Below, piece after piece: positions 5,315 to 11,562 of a DNA stretch of 11,562 bases. The translations under genes and the position numbers were made by a program. This DNA is from CAYWBU01 sp942491525. Its GTDB lineage: Bacteria; Desulfobacterota; Desulfomonilia; UBA1062. Position 1 is the stretch's first letter. Each line of letters opens with the position of its first letter. The stretch covers positions 1 through 11,562 of the forward strand of contig CALOBW010000041.1 in the NCBI GenBank assembly GCA_942491525.1, given 5' to 3'. A model generated the notes under the pieces. It worked only from the letters and a program-made list of their open reading frames with translations, was not told the DNA's origin and did no database searches.

Positions 5315-6346
5315 ATGGCACTGAATGTTGTGATTATGGCTGGAGGGAAGGGTGAGCGCCTCTGGCCGCTCTCGCTGGAGAACAAACCTAAGCAGTTGCT
5401 GGATTTTGACGGACAAGGTTCGCTGTTATGCAAAACTGTTGAGCGCTGTCTGAAACTGACTGCAGCAGATAATATCTATATTGTTGTCAGCCAGGCCATT
5501 GCGGATGAGGTCTCGGCTCAGCTGCCCGGGATTAAGAATATTGTGGCAGAACCCGTTGGTCGCAACACCGCGCCCTGCATCGCCTATATGGCCGGGGTTA
5601 TTGCCAAAAGGGATCCGGAGGGCTCTATGGCGGTTTTCCCCTCCGACCATCTGATAGCTGACGAGGATGCGTTTGTCGCCAGTCTTGAGTTCGCGACCCG
5701 GTCGCTCAATGAATTTCCCGACTATCTGCTGACCCTGGGGATTGTGCCGACGCATGCCGAAACCGGCTACGGCTACATCGCCCCTCGACAGGAGCTGAAT
5801 TCAGATAACGGTTTTACGCTCAGACATGTGACCGCCTTCCATGAGAAACCCGATGCAATCAAGGCTGCTGAATATATTGAATCCGGCTATCTCTGGAATG
5901 CCGGAATGTTTGTTTTTAAGTTGGAGTCTATCCTGAAGAATTTTGCCCAGCATCTGCCGGAGCTCTATCGGCTGCTGCTTGAATCGTTGAGCCGGCCCAA
6001 TGGGATCGACTACTTTTTTAGTTCGGTTGAATCAATTTCAATTGATTATGGAATTATGGAGCGCTCGGACCGGGTCGGGGTTATCCCGGTTGATTTCGGC
6101 TGGGATGACATCGGGTCGTGGGATGCGCTGGGGGCGGTGCTGGATGGAGATGCGGCCGGCAATGTGGCGCGTGGTGATGTTATGATTGAAGATTCCAGCA
6201 ATAATGTCTGTTTCGGCGCAGACAAGAAGATCGTACTGCTGGGGGTTGATGATCTGGTTGTGGTGGAGGGGCCGGATGCGATCCTGGTCTGTCCGCGCAG
6301 CCGGGCGCAGGATGTCAGTGGAATTGCCAAGCGCGTTAAAGATTAG
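5315..6346 (+). CDS. manC: Mannose-1-phosphate guanylyltransferase (short form)
   Basis: This cytoplasmic nucleotidyltransferase makes GDP-mannose from mannose-1-phosphate and GTP, for lipopolysaccharide, O-antigen or capsule sugars. The 343 residues carry the pyrophosphorylase signature GGKGERLWPLS (10-20) with KPKQ (24-27), EPVGRNTAP (79-87), FPSDH (108-112, the Asp binding metal in the family), GYGYI (151-155), FHEKPD (175-180), WNAGMF (194-199) and the closing VDFGWDDIGSWDAL. The length fits single-function enzymes; the C-terminal cupin isomerase domain of about 470-residue AlgA/ManC bifunctional forms is absent. AAGGTGG lies four bases before the ATG. It heads the plus-strand run, with a 79-base gap before the next gene, and is divergent from the PAS fragment. 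A related sugar nucleotidyltransferase with another substrate is possible but less likely given the motif set. Confidence 0.9.
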   Translation: MALNVVIMAGGKGERLWPLSLENKPKQLLDFDGQGSLLCKTVERCLKLTAADNIYIVVSQAIADEVSAQLPGIKNIVAEPVGRNTAPCIAYMAGVIAKRDPEGSMAVFPSDHLIADEDAFVASLEFATRSLNEFPDYLLTLGIVPTHAETGYGYIAPRQELNSDNGFTLRHVTAFHEKPDAIKAAEYIESGYLWNAGMFVFKLESILKNFAQHLPELYRLLLESLSRPNGIDYFFSSVESISIDYGIMERSDRVGVIPVDFGWDDIGSWDALGAVLDGDAAGNVARGDVMIEDSSNNVCFGADKKIVLLGVDDLVVVEGPDAILVCPRSRAQDVSGIAKRVKD

Positions 6347-6425
6347 TTGGCCCGAATGATTATAGATTTTGTGGTTAGTTGCCGAATACTGTTTTGGAAG
6401 CGAATTTATAAATGAGAGCCGGCTT

Positions 6426-7178
6426 ATGAGGATAGAGATTCTTGGGTGCAATGGGTCAGTGATGCAGGGGTATAATACCACCAGCCTGCTGATAAATTCT
6501 AATATACTTGTGGATGCGGGTTCGGCAGCCTCGGTGATGAACGAAGGCGCCAGCCGGGCTATCCGGCACATCTTTCTGACTCATACTCATATGGACCATA
6601 TCAAGGAGCTGCCGTTTTTGCTTGAGCCGCTCTTTTCTGATGATCCTGAGCCGATCAACCTCTGGGGCAGCGTCAAGACCATTGAGGCCATCAGCGAGCA
6701 CATATTCAACGGTCAGATCTGGCCCGACATGCAGCGCATAATCCAGGATAAGACCAAGCTTAACTTCTGCGCCATGGCGCTCGGTGAGCCGGTCGAGCTT
6801 GACGGGGTAACCATAACCGGTCTGCCCACCGACCACATTCCGGGCTCAGTCTCATATATTATCCGCGAAGCTGATCAGACCGTTATCATTAGCGGCGACA
6901 CCGGCTATCAGGACGCTATTTTTGAGCAGGCTTGCGAATTGGGCGCCGCACTCAATGCGCTCTTCATCGAAGTATCCTTCCCCAATCACATGGATGCGGT
7001 GGCTGTTTCCTCCAAGCATCTTACGCCCGCCATGCTGGCGCGTGGCCTTGAGCATGGCCTGGATGCAAACTGCAGGGTGGTTGCATATCATCTCAAACCG
7101 CAGTATATGGACCAGATAGTTTGTGAGTTGCCCCCTGGTGTCGAGTACATCAAGGGTGGGGAGGTTTTTAACTTTTGA
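6426..7178 (+). CDS. Class II cyclic-nucleotide phosphodiesterase-like MBL-fold hydrolase
   Basis: This 250-residue enzyme has the metallo-beta-lactamase fold, in the branch that contains class II 3',5'-cyclic-nucleotide phosphodiesterases (CpdP, yeast PDE1) and is akin to RNase Z. The metal-binding motif is H53-x-H55-x-D57-H58 (THTHMDHI). Further likely metal ligands are H137 (TDHIPG), D158 (SGDTGY) and H222 (YHLKP). The segment EVSFPN (182-187) with HLT (198-200) is typical of the cAMP-type branch. The ATG at 6426 (MRIEILGCNGS) is chosen over an upstream in-frame ATG at 6369 because family members begin with this strand and the extra 19 residues look random. Only a weak GAGAG precedes it. 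The stop overlaps the TTG start of accD. The substrate is not certain: cyclic nucleotide, tRNA-like RNA or another phosphodiester. Confidence 0.8.
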   Translation: MRIEILGCNGSVMQGYNTTSLLINSNILVDAGSAASVMNEGASRAIRHIFLTHTHMDHIKELPFLLEPLFSDDPEPINLWGSVKTIEAISEHIFNGQIWPDMQRIIQDKTKLNFCAMALGEPVELDGVTITGLPTDHIPGSVSYIIREADQTVIISGDTGYQDAIFEQACELGAALNALFIEVSFPNHMDAVAVSSKHLTPAMLARGLEHGLDANCRVVAYHLKPQYMDQIVCELPPGVEYIKGGEVFNF

Positions 7179-7903
7179 GCGAAGTTTTAGATATTGCCAA
7201 GCGGGATGGCCGCTGGACCGAGTGTCCCGGTTGTTCCGAGATTATTATCACCGAAAGACTTAACGACAACTTCTGGATCTGCCCGCACTGCGATTATCAT
7301 CTGCGGCTTAAGGCTGCGCAGCGCATCAATATGGTCTGTGATCCGGAATCATTCCGGACATTGCCGCTGCTTGAGGATGATGACTACGAAGATGGTATCA
7401 TGGCCGGTTATGCCAGGATTGATGGCCGTCCATGCTGCATCGCCGTAATGGACTTCTCCTATCGCGGAGGCACCATGGGAGTGATGATGGCCGAGGTGAT
7501 CGTGCAGGTCATGCAGGCAGCCCATGAGGAGGGCTGTCCGCTGCTGATGTTCTGTGCCTCCGGCGGAGTGCGCGTTCAGGAGGGGATTATGGGCTTGATG
7601 CAGATGCTCAGAACATCGCATGCCCGCAACCGCACCCGCAACGTGCCAATGGTGACCATCTTCACCGATCCCACACTGGGCGGCGTGACGGCCAGCTTTG
7701 CCTCGCTCTCCGATCTGTTGATCGCCGAGCCGGGCTGCCGCATCGGTTTTGCCGGCGCCCGCGTGATCGAGTCCACCATCAACTATGAACTGCCGCCTGA
7801 CTTTCAGGATGCCCGCCGTCTGCTCAAGAACGGGTTCCTGGATAATATTGTGCACCGCAGCCATCTGCGTGAGACCCTAGCTTATCTGTTGGAATGGTTT
7901 TAG
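7175..7903 (+). CDS. accD: Acetyl-CoA carboxylase carboxyltransferase subunit beta
   Basis: AccD pairs with AccA to move the carboxyl group from biotinylated AccB to acetyl-CoA, making malonyl-CoA for fatty acids. The N-terminal zinc ribbon is complete: C17-P-G-C20 and C36-P-H-C39. Carboxyltransferase motifs follow: DFSYRGGTMG, CASGGVRVQEGIMGL (usually SASGGARMQEG), TDPTLGGVTASFA and IGFAGARVIESTI (usually GPRVIEQT). The end, LLKNGFLDNIVHR, is family-typical. At 242 residues it is short against the usual 280-300, having little before the zinc ribbon and no C-terminal extension. The start is TTG at 7175, overlapping the previous stop as TTGA; no ATG or GTG lies before the zinc ribbon, and GGGGAGG lies 11 bases upstream. 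It overlaps folC by 10 bases. Confidence 0.93.
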   Translation: MSEVLDIAKRDGRWTECPGCSEIIITERLNDNFWICPHCDYHLRLKAAQRINMVCDPESFRTLPLLEDDDYEDGIMAGYARIDGRPCCIAVMDFSYRGGTMGVMMAEVIVQVMQAAHEEGCPLLMFCASGGVRVQEGIMGLMQMLRTSHARNRTRNVPMVTIFTDPTLGGVTASFASLSDLLIAEPGCRIGFAGARVIESTINYELPPDFQDARRLLKNGFLDNIVHRSHLRETLAYLLEWF

Positions 7904-9024
7904 ATAATATTGATCCGAACCATTGGGATCTTGGGTTGGAGCGCATTCGCGCGGCCCTTGAAATCCTCGGTAATCCTCAGCACAGCTACCGCATAGTCAC
8001 CGTTGGTGGAACCAATGGCAAGGGCTCGACCGTGGCCTACCTTGAGCGTCTCCTGATCGCCGGCGGACTTAGGGTCGGCGCCAATATTTCGCCCCATATC
8101 TCGCGCTTTGCCGAGCGGGTGCGCATCAACGGCGTTGACCAGCAAAACCTGGACCTGATCAAGACGCGGATCGATGACTGTCTGCCGGATGCGGCACTGA
8201 CCTATTTTGAATGGTGCGTCGTGCTTGCTGCGGTTGCTTTCAGCGAGGCTTCGGTGGATGTGGCCCTCTTTGAGGTCGGCATGGGTGGCCGGCTGGACGC
8301 AGTTAATGCTTTTGACACCGATCTGGCCATTATCACCAATGTTGACCTTGATCATACAGCTTTTCTGGGCAGCACAATCCCTGAGATAGCCCTGGAAAAG
8401 GTTCAGATCTCCCGCAGAGCCAGACCGCTGATCTCGGCCGCGGTGGAGCCGGCGCGGGCCGTGATTGCCGAATATACCGCTAAAATCGGCGCCAGGCTGA
8501 TTGAGGTCACTGAGCCGGCGGAGTATCAGACCGGCATCAGCGGCGGAGGTCAGGGCTACAATGCGGCCCTGGCGCTGAAGGCGGCCGAGTGTCTGGGCCT
8601 TGAGCTGACGGTGGGACAGAAGAGGGCGGCCTTGAGCAGCTCATTCATGCCCGGGCGCCAGGAGTCCGTGGGCGGTCGGCTGATTATGGATGTGGCACAC
8701 AACCCCGCATCTGTGTTAAGCCTGGTGCAGTGTCTGGATCAGGTTGATTTTAGGGGTAATTGTGTCATCGGCGTGCTGGCGGACAAGGATTATCGCTCCA
8801 TGTTGGAGCTTTTAAGTTGTCGTTGTGATCAATTTTATGCAGCGCCTTTGCAGAGTGAGCGCTCCTGGAGTCTGGCAGAGATCAAATCGCTGCCGGGCAG
8901 CGTTGTGGCCTGTCAATCTGTTGCCGAAGCCTTTGATGCGGCCGGTTTTGATAAGCCGCTGCTTGTTACCGGATCATTTTTAACTGTTGGAGAGGTTAGG
9001 GAATCGATCATATGTCTAGGTTGA
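7894..9024 (+). CDS. folC: Bifunctional folylpolyglutamate / dihydrofolate synthase
   Basis: FolC adds glutamate to dihydropteroate and then to reduced folates, using ATP, in the cytoplasm. The Mur-ligase-type P-loop is GGTNGKGS (38-45), followed by SPHISRFAERVRING, the ligase signature EVGMGGRLDAVN with TNVDLDHTAFLG, and near residue 265 DVAHNPAS, the start of the C-terminal ligase domain. At 376 residues it is somewhat shorter than typical FolC (about 420-430), the shortening lying mostly in the middle and C-terminal regions; all catalytic motifs remain. The ATG overlaps the end of accD by 10 bases, which suggests translational coupling. The order accD-folC recurs in several proteobacterial lineages. 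Confidence 0.92.
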   Translation: MVLDNIDPNHWDLGLERIRAALEILGNPQHSYRIVTVGGTNGKGSTVAYLERLLIAGGLRVGANISPHISRFAERVRINGVDQQNLDLIKTRIDDCLPDAALTYFEWCVVLAAVAFSEASVDVALFEVGMGGRLDAVNAFDTDLAIITNVDLDHTAFLGSTIPEIALEKVQISRRARPLISAAVEPARAVIAEYTAKIGARLIEVTEPAEYQTGISGGGQGYNAALALKAAECLGLELTVGQKRAALSSSFMPGRQESVGGRLIMDVAHNPASVLSLVQCLDQVDFRGNCVIGVLADKDYRSMLELLSCRCDQFYAAPLQSERSWSLAEIKSLPGSVVACQSVAEAFDAAGFDKPLLVTGSFLTVGEVRESIICLG

Positions 9025-11279
9025 GTGCCTTAATTTTACTATTTGTGTGGCTGGCTGCTGCGCCGATGCTGCAGGCCGTACCGTTGGATGTTGAGGCGGA
9101 TCAGATTGAACGCTTCGGAGACCGCATTGAGGCCCGCGGTAATGTAATCGTCACTGGCGAGAATCTTGAGTTGCGCTGTAACTATTTGATTTATGACAGC
9201 GCATCTTTTGATATCTGGGCAACCGGCAATTGTTTTCTGCAGGAGACGACCGCTACCAGTCGGGCCGCGGTGATCTATCTCAATACCCGGCGCAATGATC
9301 TCTACCTTGAAGACGGTATGATCATTGATACGGCCCAGCCCATCCAGATCAGCGGCCGATCCATCAGACGCTACGGCTATGATATCTATCAGGGTGAGGA
9401 TGTCAGCTACACCACCTGTCTGGCCGAGCTGCCTGACTGGTCGATTAGGGCATCCCAGATTGATATTCCCATCGATGGCTACGCTTCAGTTAAACATGCC
9501 CGCTTGCAGGTTTTTGATAAGCCGCTGCTCTACTTCCCCTACATATACTATCCCGCCAAGCTTGAACGCCAAAGCGGCGTACTCTTCCCCGAATTGGGCA
9601 GTTCATCTGATACGGGCTATCAGATCGGTCTGCCGTTCTACTTCACCATTGGTCCATCCTATGACCTGACCGTGACACCCCACCTGCTGCGCAGCCGGGG
9701 GCTGCTGCTGGGCAATCAGTTCCGTTATCAGCCGGCCTACAATGTCAGCGGTGAGCTCTACATAGAGGCACTGCATGACAAAAAGGGCGGTGAACGGATG
9801 GAGGCCGGAATCTTGCCGCTGATTGCCGACGACCGCTGGTTTATGCGCTTCAACCATAAGCAGGACGACCTGAATATTGACCTTAATCTGGTCAGTCATG
9901 AGGATTATTTCCGCGACATCGGCACCATGTATAATGGCGAGGATGATTCATACGGCAGCGACCTCAAGGAGCTCAAGTCGCGCCTGGAGTGGAACAGCGC
10001 CTACAGGGGTATCTCGTACAACCTTTCGGCCCAGTGGAAGCAGGATTTGATGGTGCGGGGCGATGACACGACCCTGCAGGAGCTGCCGCGCTTCAAGGCC
10101 CGCATGGCCCAACGTCAACTGCCCAACACCCCCTTTAAGGTTACAGCTGACCTGGACTCCATGTATTTCTATACCCAGGAGTGGCTCAGGGGCACCAAAA
10201 ACAGGGCCAGCGCCGAGATCTCATACCCTATCAATATTTTTCCGTATCTGACCCTCAAACCCTACCTCAAGGGCAGTTACCGGGATACGCGCCTCGATAA
10301 CAACGATGCCGGCTGGAAGCACTATCAGCATGTGGAGCAGGACTGGATATATGAAGGTAGGCCCTATGCCATGGACAGCTACTCCGAGCATTGGCAGACC
10401 CGCGGTGTGACCGCAATGACCACCCTCTATTCGCAGCGGTTCCTGAATGATCTTTATCACCAGCTGGTGCCGTCCGTCTCCTTCAGCTACAATTCGCGCC
10501 TGGGCAGTAATTATGACGTCAATGACCCCATGTATAATCGTGACCTCTATCCGCAGCTCTTCAGCGGAGAGGATTGGTCAAAATCCAATCTGGCAACCTT
10601 TTCAATTGCCAACTATATCCGCAATGATCAGGGCCGGGCACTGGCCGAGGCTGATCTTTCGCGTAGCTTCAATCATATCACCGATCGCTGGGATCTGGCC
10701 AAACTGACATTGAAGTTCAATCCGGCTTCCTGGATCTCCATGGAGCACACTAACAGCTTCGGTCGCGCGCACCGGGAGTACGCCATTCCCGGGACAACTC
10801 TCGATACATATTCCCTCAAGCGCCCCTACGCGACCCAGGAAAATAAAACCACCCTGCGGTTCAAGGACGGGCGGGGCGACTCGCTCAGCCTCACCTCCGA
10901 GTTTAATCGGGACGATGCCAATTCGCTGACCATTGGTGGTGCGGTCAATCTCGGCTCCGGCTTTGACCTCAGGCTGGATGCCAAGCATGACTACATCAAG
11001 CAGCGTGATGAGTTCTGGATTCTGGGTCTGCGCTACAAGCGGCAGTGTGACAGCATTGATCTCTTTGTTGAAGTTGAGCCGCGCGACTCATACTATCATG
11101 ATCTGGATATCGATAATGCGATTATCGGTTCGGTTGTTACTGGAGGATCGCTGAATCCTGCCGATATAAACCCTAGACCGGTCATACCGCGCAACGTAAC
11201 TTTAAACCTGACGATCAACCTGCTTGGCATAGGTGATGTGATTAAGACAAAATATGGCTTTGAAGATAAAGATTCCTGA
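9012..11279 (+). CDS. lptD: LPS-assembly protein LptD
   Basis: This outer-membrane beta-barrel inserts lipopolysaccharide into the outer leaflet, normally with the lipoprotein LptE. Residues 1-22 are a signal peptide (LSALILLFVWLAAAPMLQA). Residues 25-130 form the periplasmic LptA/OstA-like jellyroll (LDVEADQIERFGDRIEARGNV). The LptD domain then begins with YTTCLAELPDWSIRASQI, KPLLYFPYIYYPAKLERQSGVLFPELG and the long, aromatic-rich strand series of the barrel up to the end. The length of 755 residues is normal. Four cysteines remain in the mature protein (C56, C74, C136, C679). E. coli LptD uses two interdomain disulfides with an adjacent C-terminal pair, whereas here only one cysteine lies near the C-terminus, so at most one such link is possible. 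The start overlaps folC by 13 bases, and the end overlaps the next gene by 26. Confidence 0.92.
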   Translation: MSRLSALILLFVWLAAAPMLQAVPLDVEADQIERFGDRIEARGNVIVTGENLELRCNYLIYDSASFDIWATGNCFLQETTATSRAAVIYLNTRRNDLYLEDGMIIDTAQPIQISGRSIRRYGYDIYQGEDVSYTTCLAELPDWSIRASQIDIPIDGYASVKHARLQVFDKPLLYFPYIYYPAKLERQSGVLFPELGSSSDTGYQIGLPFYFTIGPSYDLTVTPHLLRSRGLLLGNQFRYQPAYNVSGELYIEALHDKKGGERMEAGILPLIADDRWFMRFNHKQDDLNIDLNLVSHEDYFRDIGTMYNGEDDSYGSDLKELKSRLEWNSAYRGISYNLSAQWKQDLMVRGDDTTLQELPRFKARMAQRQLPNTPFKVTADLDSMYFYTQEWLRGTKNRASAEISYPINIFPYLTLKPYLKGSYRDTRLDNNDAGWKHYQHVEQDWIYEGRPYAMDSYSEHWQTRGVTAMTTLYSQRFLNDLYHQLVPSVSFSYNSRLGSNYDVNDPMYNRDLYPQLFSGEDWSKSNLATFSIANYIRNDQGRALAEADLSRSFNHITDRWDLAKLTLKFNPASWISMEHTNSFGRAHREYAIPGTTLDTYSLKRPYATQENKTTLRFKDGRGDSLSLTSEFNRDDANSLTIGGAVNLGSGFDLRLDAKHDYIKQRDEFWILGLRYKRQCDSIDLFVEVEPRDSYYHDLDIDNAIIGSVVTGGSLNPADINPRPVIPRNVTLNLTINLLGIGDVIKTKYGFEDKDS

Positions 11280-11562
11280 TAATAGCTGGGTCGGTGCTCT
11301 GATAGTTGAGCGGGGCATGCCTGAGCACATTCTGCATCACAGTCTGATGGTCAGAGAGGTGGCCCTGAGTATTGGAACATCTCTGATAAATCACGGCCAT
11401 CGGGTTAACCTTGATCTGGTCAGCGCGGCTGCCGTGCTGCACGACATCTGCAAGATAGATCAGATCAATACCGGTGAGGATCATGCGCGTCTGGGCGCCG
11501 AGCTGCTGCACGGCCACGGCTATCCTGAGATTGCTGACATCATTGGCGATCACGTCAAGCTG
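11254..11562 (+). CDS. HD-domain phosphohydrolase, N-terminal part (partial)
   Basis: 103 codons are visible before the window ends. The frame shows a metal-dependent HD phosphohydrolase: H..HSLMVREVAL, then the diagnostic HD pair in AVLHDICKID, followed by DHARLGAELL and IIGDHV. This is the layout of small HDIG-type hydrolases that act on nucleotides or similar phosphoesters. The substrate cannot be inferred from this fragment, and a further C-terminal domain may lie outside. The ATG at 11254 lies inside the end of lptD; a second in-frame ATG at 11317 would start too close to the domain's first histidine. The overlap suggests it belongs to the same operon. Confidence 0.8.
   Translation, partial: MALKIKIPDNSWVGALIVERGMPEHILHHSLMVREVALSIGTSLINHGHRVNLDLVSAAAVLHDICKIDQINTGEDHARLGAELLHGHGYPEIADIIGDHVKL

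Noticed and set aside
6369..6425. Upstream ATG giving the MBL-fold hydrolase 19 extra residues
   Set aside because: The extension MWLVAEYCFGSEFINESRL precedes the conserved first strand MRIEILG and has no ribosome binding site.
11242..11553. Minus-strand 103-codon frame at the right end
   Set aside because: It is antisense to the HD-domain coding sequence, which has the HD motif and overlaps lptD as the other operon genes do.

Overview
The window reads as two unrelated pieces joined near position 4910. The left piece (1 to about 4910) is GC-rich. It carries a six-segment membrane protein, the C-terminal end of a second membrane-tailed protein, a 750-base gene-free stretch full of repeats and hairpins, and a broken FAD/Fe-S dehydrogenase preceded by a 19-codon aquaporin remnant. 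Gene content and base composition suggest a high-GC Gram-negative, perhaps Acidobacteriota-like; that placement is a guess. The right piece (about 4910 to the end) has clearly more A and T, above all in its spacers. It encodes a lipopolysaccharide-type outer-membrane assembly protein, so it comes from a diderm bacterium, plausibly a deltaproteobacterial (Desulfobacterota-like) lineage.

Left piece. A plus-strand coding end (2-235) converges on and overlaps a minus-strand polytopic membrane protein (201-1121). From 1122 to 1873 there is no credible gene. This stretch holds a short tandem array (CGCAGATAA units), two 36-base inverted copies of a GCAAAG/GCAGAG-type repeat 445 bases apart end to end, and at least six strong hairpins between them. 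From 4693 down to 1874 (minus) runs what should be one protein of about 940 residues: an FAD-linked oxidase fused to a 2x[4Fe-4S]/CCG-domain module, of the D-lactate, glycolate or D-2-hydroxyglutarate dehydrogenase type. Its reading frame is interrupted by what look like three single-base insertions, and a short stretch near its FAD-binding loop looks deleted.

Junction. At about 4905-4918 the GC-rich sequence meets the C-terminal end of a PAS-domain sensor gene, which is cut after about 86 codons. A compositional switch, a broken gene and a change of gene neighbourhood at the same point indicate either an assembly chimera or a real recombination breakpoint.

Right piece. After a divergent promoter region (5171-5314), a plus-strand run encodes mannose-1-phosphate guanylyltransferase (manC-like), a class II cyclic-nucleotide-phosphodiesterase-like metallo-beta-lactamase-fold hydrolase, accD, folC, lptD and the start of an HD-domain phosphohydrolase. 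From the hydrolase onward every gene overlaps the next by 4 to 26 bases, so they are probably one translationally coupled operon. It joins fatty-acid precursor supply, folate polyglutamylation and outer-membrane LPS insertion, with GDP-mannose supply just upstream.

I see no convincing new defence or biosynthetic system. The items most worth a second look are the junction, the hairpin-packed element between the inverted repeats, and the multiply broken dehydrogenase.
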